A stretch of 64,000 nucleotides of DNA, from NCBI GenBank assembly GCA_002409745.1, contig DHOU01000037.1, positions 1 to 64,000 on the forward strand, read 5' to 3'. Shown one piece after another: positions 7,623 to 16,256 of this stretch. The translations under genes and the position numbers were made by a program. The stretch is from Bacteroidales bacterium UBA5382 (lineage in GTDB: Bacteria; Bacteroidota; Bacteroidia; Bacteroidales; Dysgonomonadaceae). The notes beneath the pieces were generated by a model. It was given only the letters and a program-made list of their open reading frames with translations. It did not search any database and was not told the DNA's origin. The stretch's first letter is position 1. The number at the start of each line of letters is the position of its first letter.

Positions 7623-8780
7623 TTGGAATTAAAACAAAACATATCAAGGCTTAATTATCTGTTGTCACTTTATAAAATGACTGCGGACGAGTTACTTATG
7701 CATATTAATGAAGGTCTGAAACGTCCTGTTAAAAAGGCGAATATCTTTTCTGAGAATATAGATATCAAATATCTTAAACGAATTGACAAGGTATTCGATA
7801 AGGGGCTGCATTTTTATTTGGATCCAAAGTCACTCGAAATATCTAAAGATGCCAGTATCTTTTTCAGAAAAAACCGTTTCGATACGGATTTGAATTTTGG
7901 TGCACGAAAGATAGTCAATCAATTTGAGGAACTTAAGATATCTTTGTCCGCCATTTCCAAACTTGCGGAAATCGATATCGAGCGGATTTTTCCGATATAC
8001 AATCTATCCGATAATCCTCAAATGGTTGCTGTCGATATCCGTAAAAGGGTTTATCCCTCCTTTGAGAAAAACAAAAGAGATTTTTTAAAAGCGCTTATCG
8101 GAAAATTTGCGGAATACAATATTCTGGTATTTGAATTTGTCGAAACATGGAATAAGAAATATAAAGCAAACATCGATGGTTTCTTTCTTCGTCCAAATGT
8201 AATTGTTCTGAAAAGGCAACAAAGAGCATTCCGAAGGGAAATTTTCACTCTAATACATGAGTTGGGGCATTATCTCTTGAATAAAGAGGAAGTGGAGCAA
8301 GTCGATATAACCGATATGGGGAGCAATCAATTATCCGACATTGAAAGATGGTGTAACGATTTTGCTTTTTGGTTCCTGGCAGGCACTTCCCTTCACATGT
8401 TGGATACCTTGGGCAAAGCCAACGAATACAATGATTATCATTTTTCAGAGATAGAAAATATCTCGAATGAAACACACCTAAGTAAATTGGCTCTTTTTAC
8501 TCGGTTATTTTACACACATAGGTTATCTCAGTACGACTATAACAGTATAAGAGCGGAATTGGACGAAAACTACAGGATTCGACAAGAAGAAGAAAATCAG
8601 CAGAAAGAGTTGGATAAACGACAAGGCATTCAACGGAGAGGCTCTTCCCCTAAGCCGATAAATTCGCCCTTACTGGTATCTACTATTCAAAGTGCCTATT
8701 ACGAAGGTATTATAAACGAATATGAGGTTTGTAAGACACTGAATATAAAACCCGAAAAATTATACAACTATATTCAATGA
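7623..8780 (+). CDS. ImmA/IrrE-type (COG2856/DUF955) metallopeptidase, partner of a PIN toxin
   Basis: A zinc-metallopeptidase-like protein of about 385 residues. The motif LIHELGHYLLNKEE near residue 212 is the HExxH site of the ImmA/IrrE family. The N-terminal 100 residues (LNYLLSLYKMTADELLMHIN) may form a helix-turn-helix-like region, and the tail from about 330 is charged. It overlaps the next gene by ATGA, so the two are translationally coupled. COG2856 proteins paired with PIN-like or DUF4411 genes are known as toxin-antitoxin-like modules, where the peptidase-like protein is the antitoxin or regulator. I chose TTG 7623 because AAGGAAAG lies just upstream and a -7 box overlaps the upstream TTG 7587; ATG 7677 is also possible. 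Confidence 0.8.
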   Translation: MELKQNISRLNYLLSLYKMTADELLMHINEGLKRPVKKANIFSENIDIKYLKRIDKVFDKGLHFYLDPKSLEISKDASIFFRKNRFDTDLNFGARKIVNQFEELKISLSAISKLAEIDIERIFPIYNLSDNPQMVAVDIRKRVYPSFEKNKRDFLKALIGKFAEYNILVFEFVETWNKKYKANIDGFFLRPNVIVLKRQQRAFRREIFTLIHELGHYLLNKEEVEQVDITDMGSNQLSDIERWCNDFAFWFLAGTSLHMLDTLGKANEYNDYHFSEIENISNETHLSKLALFTRLFYTHRLSQYDYNSIRAELDENYRIRQEEENQQKELDKRQGIQRRGSSPKPINSPLLVSTIQSAYYEGIINEYEVCKTLNIKPEKLYNYIQ

Positions 8781-9355
8781 AAGTAGTAATCGATACGAAT
8801 TCGCTTTTGTCGCTGGTTCGTTACTACTTGCCGTTCGATAAAAGTTGCTTGCTCTTCAATTTTTTTAAAGATAAAATCGAAGAAGGTGAATTTATTATCA
8901 TCGATAAGGTTTATGAACAATGTAAATACGTTGCAAAGGGGCTTGTGATTGCAAAATTGCATTTCCTGTCCGATAAGGACTTTTTAAAATCAGAGAATGT
9001 TCCCTATAAGACCGATTCGATTATTGCGCCTTCCCCGGCTAAGTTTTTAAATATGGTAGATAATCAATTTGTAATTAGCGTTCAAAGAAAGAAATTAACC
9101 GATGTGGAATTTGAAAATCGAAAAAACGCCTATCTGGAAGATGCGGATATTAAGCAAATTATTCTCTGCCTACACCTGCTTAACAATGGAGAAAAAGCGA
9201 TATTAGTTACGGAAGAAACTGCCGGTGAAAATGACAATAAGCTTTTCAAGAAAATTCCCGCTATATGCAAAGAATTGAAAATAGCAACGATGCCGCTTCC
9301 TCAATTAATCGCTCAATACAAAGAAATTGAATTCAATTTCGGGCCGGTATTTTGA
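8777..9355 (+). CDS. PIN-like protein of the DUF4411 type, probable toxin ribonuclease
   Basis: A 192-residue protein opening with KVVIDTNSLLSLVRYY, the first acidic motif of PIN nucleases (D6). A second acidic cluster is in YLEDADIKQIILCLHL, and LVTEETAGEND is the third strand with conserved acidic or Thr residues. This arrangement fits DUF4411, a PIN-domain group often found beside COG2856 genes. PIN toxins cut RNA. The gene overlaps the ImmA-like gene by four bases and forms a two-gene cassette that is foreign to the surrounding sugar genes. Toxicity is inferred from the families; no target can be read from sequence. Confidence 0.78.
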   Translation: MKVVIDTNSLLSLVRYYLPFDKSCLLFNFFKDKIEEGEFIIIDKVYEQCKYVAKGLVIAKLHFLSDKDFLKSENVPYKTDSIIAPSPAKFLNMVDNQFVISVQRKKLTDVEFENRKNAYLEDADIKQIILCLHLLNNGEKAILVTEETAGENDNKLFKKIPAICKELKIATMPLPQLIAQYKEIEFNFGPVF

Positions 9356-9385
9356 CTGTTTGATTTCAATAAAGATTTTATAATA

Positions 9386-9667
9386 ATGAATATACTTGTT
9401 ACGGGAGCCAACGGGCAGCTCGGTAATGAAGTGTGTACGGTATCTATCGGCAGTATCAACCGCTATTTATTTACTGATATTACAGAACTTGATATTACCC
9501 AACTTGTATCCATCCGTAAAATGGTGACAGAAAATGCGATTGATGTAATCGTCAATTGTGCTGCTTATACCGATGTGCACACATGGGAGGCTTGTAAACA
9601 AGTGAAAGAACTGTCTTTGACAAGCAGTAGATTGAAAAAACTTGAGAGGATACACTCGGATAATTGA
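9386..9667 (+). pseudogene. Chimeric remnant: N-terminus of RmlD joined to the phosphatase C-terminus
   Basis: Codons 1-62 are the start of a dTDP-4-dehydrorhamnose reductase. The Rossmann motif MNILVTGANGQLGNEV and the strand VIVNCAAYTDV are clear. At TDV the frame passes directly into HTWEACKQVKELSL, the C-terminal 29 residues of the phosphatase, to its normal stop. The join lies at a 9-base microhomology (accgatgtg), which both parent genes could supply. The 93-residue product lacks the RmlD catalytic YxxxK and cannot be a working reductase. It marks the right end of the inserted segment. Confidence 0.85.
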
Positions 9668-9686
9668 TCTTTGATAAGAAAAATAG
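9569..9686 (+). repeat. Direct repeat, copy 2: phosphatase 3' end
   Basis: Second copy of 7401-7516. Differences are T to C at 9579, C to A in the AAGAACTG stretch, T to A in TTTGACAAG, and two extra A after the stop codon. It ends six bases before the wecC start, so before the insertion the phosphatase gene probably ran directly into wecC. Confidence 0.92.
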
Positions 9687-9691
9687 AGAAT

Positions 9692-10897
9692 ATGAAAGCG
9701 TGTTTTATGGGGTTGGGGTATATCGGATTGCCGACAGCCATCGTCGCAGCTCGCCACGGTATTGAAGTGACCGGTGTCGATATCAATCCGAAAGTGATTG
9801 AAACCATCAATCAAGGGAAAATACATATAGTAGAGCCCGGCTTGCAGGAATTATGCAATGAAGTGGTATCTTCCGGGAAGTTGAAAGCGGTTTTGTCCCC
9901 TCAGGAAAGTGATGTCTATCTCATCGTTGTCCCCACACCGTTTACGGGCAATCACGAACCTGATATATCGTATGTGGAGAGCGCTACACGAACGGTTATT
10001 CCTTTTCTGAAAGAAGGCGACCTGTTTATTATCGAATCGACTTCGCCCGTAGGTACGACCGAAAAGATGGAAAAGCTGATCTTTTCCCTTCGTCCCGAAT
10101 TGAAAGACAAACTATTTATCGCCTATTGTCCGGAACGAGTTTTGCCGGGCAACGTGATTTATGAACTTGTACACAACGACCGTGTCATCGGAGGCATCGA
10201 CGACGCATCCACCCAAAAGGCAAAAGATTTTTATGCCCGATTCGTGAAAGGCACCTTACACGGCACTAATGCCCGTACGGCAGAGATGTGCAAACTCACC
10301 GAGAATTCGTCGCGGGATGTGCAGATCGCTTTTGCCAACGAACTTTCGTTGATTTGTGACAAAGCGGGCATTAATGTATGGGAACTCATTGAGTTGGCAA
10401 ACAAGCATCCCCGTGTAAACATATTGCAGCCCGGTAGCGGGGTGGGGGGACATTGTATTGCCGTAGACCCTTATTTTCTTACGGCCGATTTCCCCATGGA
10501 ATCGCAGATTATCGGTAAAGCTCGCGAAATAAATAATTATAAAGCGTTTTGGTGTGCAGAAAAGGTCCAAAGCGCCATCAAGGGATTTGAGTTGAAGAAC
10601 CACCGTGAGCCGATAGTCGCTTTGATGGGGCTTGCTTTTAAACCCAATATCGACGATTTGCGCGAATCGCCCGCCAAATACATTGCGACGAAGGTCATGC
10701 AAGGGCATAACGATGCTGACTTCCTGATTGTCGAACCGAATATCTCTGAGCATAAAGTGTTCAAGCTAACCGATTATAAAGAAGCGTACGAAAAGGCCGA
10801 TATTGTGGTTTTCCTGGTTGCTCATACTCCGTTTAAAGAACTCCTTTGGCGGGATGATAAAGTAATTCTCGACTTTTGCGGGGTTTTTAAAAAGTGA
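9692..10897 (+). CDS. wecC: UDP-N-acetyl-D-mannosaminuronate dehydrogenase (WecC type)
   Basis: A 401-residue cytoplasmic NAD-dependent dehydrogenase that oxidises UDP-ManNAc twice to UDP-ManNAcA. It has the Rossmann motif GLGYIGLPTA near 7-16, STSPVGTTE, YCPERVLPG, the linker helix EMCKLTENSSRDVQIAFANE and the catalytic thiol C255 in GGHCIAVDPY, followed by the C-terminal UDP-binding domain with FKPNIDDLRESPA. I use ATG 9692; an upstream TTG at 9671 lies in the duplicated phosphatase tail. The epimerase that makes its substrate is the next gene. UDP-GlcNAc dehydrogenase specificity is the main alternative. Confidence 0.92.
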   Translation: MKACFMGLGYIGLPTAIVAARHGIEVTGVDINPKVIETINQGKIHIVEPGLQELCNEVVSSGKLKAVLSPQESDVYLIVVPTPFTGNHEPDISYVESATRTVIPFLKEGDLFIIESTSPVGTTEKMEKLIFSLRPELKDKLFIAYCPERVLPGNVIYELVHNDRVIGGIDDASTQKAKDFYARFVKGTLHGTNARTAEMCKLTENSSRDVQIAFANELSLICDKAGINVWELIELANKHPRVNILQPGSGVGGHCIAVDPYFLTADFPMESQIIGKAREINNYKAFWCAEKVQSAIKGFELKNHREPIVALMGLAFKPNIDDLRESPAKYIATKVMQGHNDADFLIVEPNISEHKVFKLTDYKEAYEKADIVVFLVAHTPFKELLWRDDKVILDFCGVFKK

Positions 10898-10930
10898 GGA
10901 ATAAGGAGTAAGGGATAAATGATAAATAGT
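10896..10930 (+). repeat. Five degenerate 7-bp repeats across the wecC-wecB junction
   Basis: Units gaggaat, aaggagt, aagggat, aaatgat, aaatagt follow each other without gap, beginning in the wecC stop codon. The first possible ATG of wecB (10919) lies inside the array and may owe its existence to it. Confidence 0.7.
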
Positions 10931-10939
10931 AAAAAAGAT

Positions 10940-12223
10940 ATGGCAACCACATCAACGCATAATATGGAGGAATCGAATGGTACCCTTTCACAAGTCTCTC
11001 CGTCTTCCGGTCGTACAAAAGTCATGCTGGTATTCGGGACACGTCCGGAGGCCATTAAGGTGGCTCCGTTGATAAAAGAGGTTCAAAAACATGCTGACCG
11101 GTTTGAAACCATTGTCTGCGTTACGGGACAGCATCGCGAAATGCTCGACCAGGTGTTACGGTTGTTTGAGATTGTGCCTGATTATGATTTGAACATCATG
11201 AAACAAGGGCAGGACTTATATGATGTGACGGCACGTGTATTGGTTGGGCTGCGTGACGTGTTGAAAGAGGCGAAACCCGATATGGTGTTTGTCCATGGTG
11301 ATACCACAACCTCGATGGCAGCAGCTTTGGCGGCATTTTACCAACAGATCCCCGTAGCGCATATCGAGGCGGGCTTACGTACGCATACTATTTACAGTCC
11401 GTGGCCGGAAGAGATGAATCGCCAGATCACCAGCCGCATCGCCACATACAACTTCGCTCCGACGCCTTTGAGTAAGCAAAACCTGTTAGCCGAAGGCGTG
11501 AAGGAAGAAAGCATAACCGTTACCGGAAATACGGTTATCGATGCATTGTATAGGGTAGTGGATAAAATAAAAGGAGATGCCGGCTTGCAGGAGCAAATCA
11601 AAGAGATTTTATTAAAGAGCGGTCTTCCCAAGCGTCTGGTCTCTCAATCTCCCGATCTCTCTGTCGCCTCTTCTCACCGTCGCCTTGTCTTAATTACCGG
11701 CCATCGCAGGGAAAATTTCGGCGAAGGATTCATCCATATCTGTAAAGCCATCAAAACGCTGGCGGAAAAGTATCCCGACGTAGATTTCGTGTATCCCATG
11801 CATTTGAATCCTAATGTTCGCAAACCGATTAAGGAAGTCTTTGGAGAAGAAGTGACCTCTAACCTCCAGTCTCCAACCTCCAATCTCTTTTTCATCGAAC
11901 CGTTGGAATACTTACCCTTCGTCTTTCTGATGGAACAAAGCACTTTGATACTGACCGACAGCGGGGGCATTCAGGAAGAAGCGCCGGGATTAGGTAAGCC
12001 TGTATTGGTGATGCGCGATACGACTGAGCGTCCCGAAGCGGTGGAAGCCGGAACCGTGAAACTGGTAGGCACCGACTACAATCTGATTGTTTCGGAAGTC
12101 TCCCGCCTGCTCGATGATAAGACATACTATAACGCGATGGCACACGCAAACAATCCCTATGGAGATGGAAAAGCGAGTGAAAGAATAATTGGATCAATTA
12201 CAGATATATCTAAACATACTTAG
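10940..12223 (+). CDS. wecB: UDP-N-acetylglucosamine 2-epimerase (non-hydrolysing, WecB type)
   Basis: Converts UDP-GlcNAc to UDP-ManNAc for WecC. Family motifs: VMLVFGTRPEAIKVAPL at the start of the fold, VHGDTTTSMA, HIEAGLRT, TGHRRENFGEG, DSGGIQEEAP and RDTTERPEAVEAGT. Two short stretches are unlike the family. About 28 residues precede the first beta-strand, and a low-complexity insert (TSNLQSPTSNL, 11854-11888) encoded by 7-bp repeats sits between FGEEV and FFIEPLEYL. A second Ser-rich stretch (SQSPDLSVASS) precedes TGHRREN. All motifs are intact and the frame is open, so the enzyme is probably functional. The start is uncertain: ATG 10919 lies in a repeat array, 10940 is used here, 11024 would give the canonical N terminus. 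Confidence 0.92.
   Translation: MATTSTHNMEESNGTLSQVSPSSGRTKVMLVFGTRPEAIKVAPLIKEVQKHADRFETIVCVTGQHREMLDQVLRLFEIVPDYDLNIMKQGQDLYDVTARVLVGLRDVLKEAKPDMVFVHGDTTTSMAAALAAFYQQIPVAHIEAGLRTHTIYSPWPEEMNRQITSRIATYNFAPTPLSKQNLLAEGVKEESITVTGNTVIDALYRVVDKIKGDAGLQEQIKEILLKSGLPKRLVSQSPDLSVASSHRRLVLITGHRRENFGEGFIHICKAIKTLAEKYPDVDFVYPMHLNPNVRKPIKEVFGEEVTSNLQSPTSNLFFIEPLEYLPFVFLMEQSTLILTDSGGIQEEAPGLGKPVLVMRDTTERPEAVEAGTVKLVGTDYNLIVSEVSRLLDDKTYYNAMAHANNPYGDGKASERIIGSITDISKHT
11854..11888 (+). repeat. 7-bp repeats inside the wecB coding sequence
   Basis: Units gacctct, aacctcc, agtctcc, aacctcc, aatctct are contiguous and encode the extra residues TSNLQSPTSNL. The same 7-base periodicity marks several intergenic gaps in this window, but here it is expressed in frame. 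Confidence 0.75.
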
Positions 12224-12290
12224 TTCTAAAAGACACCGAAATGGTTATAAATAATATTACAGAAAAGGTCTTAGAAAAGACAACCGAAAA

Positions 12291-12322
12291 TTAGTTAATA
12301 TGCGAAAAAAAGATTATATTTG
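12291..12322 (+). promoter_or_regulatory. Putative promoter of the AlbA/HATPase gene
   Basis: TTAG (12291-12294), a 20-base spacer and a perfect TATATTTG -7 box (12315-12322). The start point would be near 12328, giving a leader of about 85 bases. The -33 element is one base off consensus. It suggests that the gene is transcribed apart from the capsule operon. Confidence 0.5.
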
Positions 12323-12411
12323 GCGCTTGTTATCCCTAGTTAAGCGATTTAAATGCACGAATTTATCGAATGCTGCTCTCTAAGCGGACGCAAAAATAAA
12401 AAATAGGCCAA

Positions 12412-13830
12412 ATGAACATCAATATTCCGCAACTATTAGCCCAAGGCGAAGGTATTTCCATAGAATTCAAGCGGGCACAAGAAAAACTTCCCGATACTCT
12501 CTTCGAGACCATTTGTGCATTTCTTAACCGCAACGGAGGAGTTGTTTTGTTGGGCGTTTCGGATGATAAAAAAGTGCAGGGCGTCAATCCCGAAGCCGTT
12601 GACAGATTAATAAAAGAACTGACAAGTTTGAGTAATAATCCGCAGAAGTTATGCCCCTCTTTTTTACTACAAGCTACAAAAGTGGAGTACAAAAAACGTA
12701 CGTTGATTCATGTTTTTGTGCCTGCCTCTTCACAGTTACACAAGTGCAAGGGAAAAGTTTTTGACAGAAGCGCCGACGGTGATTTTGAGCTGAAGACAGA
12801 TGAACAGATCAAAAACTTATATCTCCGCAAGAATGCCCTTTATTCGGAAAATACCATCTATCCGTATTTATTCGAAACCGATTTTGCCCCCGGAATAGTG
12901 GAAAGAACAAGGCGACTGATTAAAATAAACCGCCCAGATCATCCTTGGAATGAGTTGACAGATAAAGAGTTTTTTGTCGCCTCAGGACTGTATCGCCGCG
13001 ATCCCACCACTGGATCGGAAGGTTTTACTTTAGCTGCATTGTTGCTTTTTGGTAAAGATGAAATGATACAAAGCGCCATACCGTATTACAAAATTGATGC
13101 ACTGTTACGCCGGGTTGATCTGGATAGGTACGATGATAGAGAAAATATCCGCTGTAACCTGATTGAAGCGTATGATAAGCTGATGGCGTTTATTGTAAAA
13201 CATTTGCCCGATAAATTCTATTTAGAAGGGGATCAACGAATTTCCCTGAGAGACAAGATCTTTAGAGAAATTATTGCCAATATGCTGATTCATAGAGAAT
13301 ACATGAATGCTTATCCCTCATCGTTAATCATTTACAACGACCGGGTTGAAGCCAAGAATGCCAATAAGCCTCGTATGTACGGACAATTATTCCCTGATAG
13401 TTTCGAACCGTTTCCCAAGAACCCTCATTTAGCACAAATATTCACTCAGATAGGGCGTTCGGAGGAATTAGGAACCGGCTTGCGGAATGTATATAAGTAC
13501 TCAAAAGAATATTCCGGCAGTGATGATATTCAGTTTCTGGAAGAAGATATTTTTGTTACTAGAATTCCTTTAACGCCTAATGTCCCTTTAAATGTCCCTT
13601 TAAATGTCCCTTTAAATGTCCCTTTAAATGAGCGTCAGAAAAAAATCATTCAATTGCTGGTAAGTGAAAATTCAACAATATCAGAAATCACGTTGGAAGA
13701 GCTTGCGAATAAATTAGAAGTCAGTCTCAAAACAGTAAAGAGGGATATGGAGGATTTGAGAATTAATAATCTGATTGAAAGAGTCGGCAGTAGAAAAACA
13801 GGTTATTGGAAGATCCGGAAAGATAGGTAA
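12412..13830 (+). CDS. AlbA_2/Schlafen-like and GHKL-ATPase domain regulator with C-terminal HTH (COG2865 type)
   Basis: A 472-residue protein. Residues 1-115 carry the AlbA_2 (Schlafen-like) pattern with GEGISIEFKRA and FLNRNGGVVLLGVSDDKKV. Residues about 260-385 resemble the HATPase_c_4 half of RecG-like regulators (FREIIANMLIHREY, IYNDRVEAKN, RSEELGTGLRNVYKY). The C terminus is a winged helix (ITLEELANKLEVSLKTVKRDM). Between them lies NVPLNVPLNVPLNVPLN, encoded by a 12-bp tandem repeat. Such proteins are usually called putative transcriptional regulators or DNA-binding ATPases; their role is poorly known and some lie in defence or mobile contexts. It has its own promoter-like box and interrupts the capsule gene series. 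Confidence 0.8.
   Translation: MNINIPQLLAQGEGISIEFKRAQEKLPDTLFETICAFLNRNGGVVLLGVSDDKKVQGVNPEAVDRLIKELTSLSNNPQKLCPSFLLQATKVEYKKRTLIHVFVPASSQLHKCKGKVFDRSADGDFELKTDEQIKNLYLRKNALYSENTIYPYLFETDFAPGIVERTRRLIKINRPDHPWNELTDKEFFVASGLYRRDPTTGSEGFTLAALLLFGKDEMIQSAIPYYKIDALLRRVDLDRYDDRENIRCNLIEAYDKLMAFIVKHLPDKFYLEGDQRISLRDKIFREIIANMLIHREYMNAYPSSLIIYNDRVEAKNANKPRMYGQLFPDSFEPFPKNPHLAQIFTQIGRSEELGTGLRNVYKYSKEYSGSDDIQFLEEDIFVTRIPLTPNVPLNVPLNVPLNVPLNERQKKIIQLLVSENSTISEITLEELANKLEVSLKTVKRDMEDLRINNLIERVGSRKTGYWKIRKDR
13579..13629 (+). repeat. 12-bp coding tandem repeat (about four units)
   Basis: Units aatgtcccttta, each encoding N-V-P-L, are near-perfect copies in tandem. As 12 is a multiple of three, copy-number change would keep the frame and alter only the linker between the ATPase-like domain and the winged helix. 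Homologues in other Bacteroidetes carry similar NVP linkers. Confidence 0.85.
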
Positions 13831-14699
13831 ATGTCATTCATATCTACGTACCTCAGCGATGGAAAACTGATAATGGCATTGAGCGTCTGAAAAAATGGAG
13901 TGAATAATAAATGTACAGAGTTCAAAGCAGGCATCAACGAAAATGTTATGAACCCATTAGTGCTTTTGTCAACAGGTGAGCGCTAGTGGGTATGAATAAC
14001 GACAGCAACCTCGTAAAATTTCACTTTGGACAGCGGTAGAATCCAAATAATGGATAAACGAGATAAAGACATAAATAAATACGGTAGTGGATTTTTTACG
14101 CATAAGAAACGCTTTGTCGTTTTATCCGACTATGAAAATGGATTTCAAAGAAAAAGGAGTACATTTCATGATGATGGTTTTATACCAAATAAAAACCAAG
14201 GCGATGAATAAAGAAACAAACCAAGGCGGGATGACATTAACCCTATAAGAGTGGAGCGACTGATGGAAGGGCCCCCCTTGAGGTGGAAAAGATCAAGGGA
14301 GTCACGTCCGGCTCCATGCCGGAGGTACAATTAATATCATGCTAATTCTCTTTAGGTAATGCTTTTTGATTGTCACAAGTTATTCCTAAATTTGTGACAG
14401 AATAATTTCTGTAAGTGAAAAAGAGCATTGAAAAATAAATACTTGAAAGGTTTAAATAACAACGACAGGAAGTGTCATTTTTTACAGACAGTATCTTAAA
14501 AGACGAAAACCCTATGTTGTTCGTAGGGCTTTGGAGCATTTGATAACATTATACTCTACTCATATTAAGGGGAATTAATTTTTGCATATCGAAACCAATC
14601 ATCAACGGGAATGTATTGAAGAGTTTCTAACTCTACACTCAAAATCGTTAATTTTAGGAACGCGACAGTAAGGATTGAACCCAAACAAGCAACAACGGA
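13831..14699. other. Gene-poor stretch between the AlbA gene and wzx
   Basis: No convincing gene over about 870 bases. A 61-codon frame at 14026-14211 (TTG start, charged, no motif) is possible but unsupported. Around 14221-14335 the base composition turns clearly GC-richer, with a small perfect hairpin (TCCGGC and GCCGGA at 14307-14323). This has the look of a structured RNA or the edge of a lost mobile element, but I cannot name it. The rest is AT-rich with short frames that look like decayed coding sequence. Confidence 0.5.
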
Positions 14700-16256
14700 T
14701 TGGACGAAACATCATTTAAACAATCATCTCAAAATAACAGACGTATCGCAAAAAACACTTTGATGTTGTATTTCCGCATGATCCTGAGCATGCTGGTAAC
14801 GTTATATACATCACGCGTTGTGCTGAACGTGCTCGGTGTTGAGGATTTTGGAATATACAATGTGGTGGGGGGCGTAGTGACGATGTTTGGTTTTTTCAAT
14901 GGCGCCATGGCTTCGGCTACACAACGTTTTTTGTCATACGAAATTGGCCGGAATAATTTCGGTCAGTTGAAAAAAACATTCAATGTGGCACAAATTATTC
15001 ATGTATGTATCGGGTTGTTAATATTTATTTTAGCTGAAACAATCGGGTTGTGGTTTGTGAATAATTACTTGAATATTCCCACTGGGAGAATGGAGGCCGC
15101 ACGGTGGATATATCATTTTGCTGTTCTCTCTTTCTTGGTTTCCATTATTCAAGTACCATACAACGCTGTCATCATCGCACGTGAGCGGATGGATGTGTAC
15201 GCATACGTAAGCATTTTGGAAGTCAGCTTGAAATTGCTCATCGTTTTCATGCTTAAATGGATTGTTTTTGACAAGTTGAAACTTTACGGGATATTGATTT
15301 TTGTGGTAACATGCATTATTGCCTCCATTTATCGTATCTATTGTCGCAAGAACTTTAATGAAACGGCGTTTGAAATTGTGAAAGAAAAATCTCTTTACAG
15401 AACATTAGTGAGTTATTCCGGATGGAATTTGTTCGGCAATATAGCTGCTGTAGCCAAAGGGCAGGGAATAACCATTATTCTTAATATATTCTTTGGCACG
15501 ATTGTAAATGCCGCCCAAGGAGTGAGCAATCAAGTGAATGGTGCTGTGCAATCGTTCGTGTTTAATTTTCAGACGGCCGTTAACCCGCAAATTATTAAGT
15601 CGTATGCGGCGGACAATAAAGAATACATGACGAATTTAATTATCCAGAGTGCAAAATTTTCTTTTTACTTGTTGTTTATACTCGCCCTGCCCATTATACT
15701 TGAAATAGATATCATATTGAGGCTTTGGCTCAAAACTATACCAGAATATACGGCGTTATTTACCGTTCTTATTCTTATAAACGCATTGATAGAAAGTATG
15801 TCGGGTTCATTAATGACCGCCGTTCAGGCAACTGGAAAAATCAGAGCATACCAATTGGTTGTGGGTACATTGTTGATATTAATTCTCCCGGTATCCTACT
15901 TGTTTTTTAAATTGGACTATCCTCCGGAATCCACTTTTGTAGTATGTATCTTCATTTCCATAATTGCCCTCATTGTGCGGCTCTATTTCATTAGACGATA
16001 TATCCCTGAATTTCACATATCAAGATTTTTAGGTGAAATTCTGCTAAAGAACATCCCTATTGTTGCTTTCTTTATTGCGCTGCCTATGGCGTTCAGGGTC
16101 CAGATGTCTACAGGTTGGCTGCGTTTGGTTCTCGTTTTTATTTCCTCAGTGATATCATGTGCCACTGTCATTTATTTAATCGGACTTAACCGGGTCGAGC
16201 GGAAATACATGAAGAGATGTGCACAAAAGATATTTTCAGTATTTAAACTAAGATGA
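14700..16256 (+). CDS. wzx: Oligosaccharide flippase (Wzx-like, MOP superfamily)
   Basis: A 518-residue integral membrane protein with about 12-14 hydrophobic segments. The opening NNRRIAKNTLMLYFRMIL and TSRVVLNVLGVEDFGIYNVVGGVV is characteristic of Bacteroidetes Wzx proteins. It should move the undecaprenyl-PP-linked repeat unit across the inner membrane for polymerisation by the EpsG-type polymerase encoded at 20.1 kb. I keep the TTG start at 14700 because the conserved N-terminal residues lie upstream of the first ATG (14763). It may restart capsule transcription after the AlbA gene, but no clear promoter was seen. Confidence 0.9.
   Translation: MDETSFKQSSQNNRRIAKNTLMLYFRMILSMLVTLYTSRVVLNVLGVEDFGIYNVVGGVVTMFGFFNGAMASATQRFLSYEIGRNNFGQLKKTFNVAQIIHVCIGLLIFILAETIGLWFVNNYLNIPTGRMEAARWIYHFAVLSFLVSIIQVPYNAVIIARERMDVYAYVSILEVSLKLLIVFMLKWIVFDKLKLYGILIFVVTCIIASIYRIYCRKNFNETAFEIVKEKSLYRTLVSYSGWNLFGNIAAVAKGQGITIILNIFFGTIVNAAQGVSNQVNGAVQSFVFNFQTAVNPQIIKSYAADNKEYMTNLIIQSAKFSFYLLFILALPIILEIDIILRLWLKTIPEYTALFTVLILINALIESMSGSLMTAVQATGKIRAYQLVVGTLLILILPVSYLFFKLDYPPESTFVVCIFISIIALIVRLYFIRRYIPEFHISRFLGEILLKNIPIVAFFIALPMAFRVQMSTGWLRLVLVFISSVISCATVIYLIGLNRVERKYMKRCAQKIFSVFKLR

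Noticed and set aside
14026-14211. Small 61-codon frame (GSGFFTHKKRFVVLSDYENG)
   Set aside because: TTG start, no ribosome site, no motif; too weak to call a gene.
14221-14335. GC-rich stretch resembling part of a group II intron
   Set aside because: Only a small hairpin and a vague likeness to intron sequence ahead of the reverse transcriptase gene; no domain V, no reverse transcriptase frame. Kept only as an unnamed feature of the gap.
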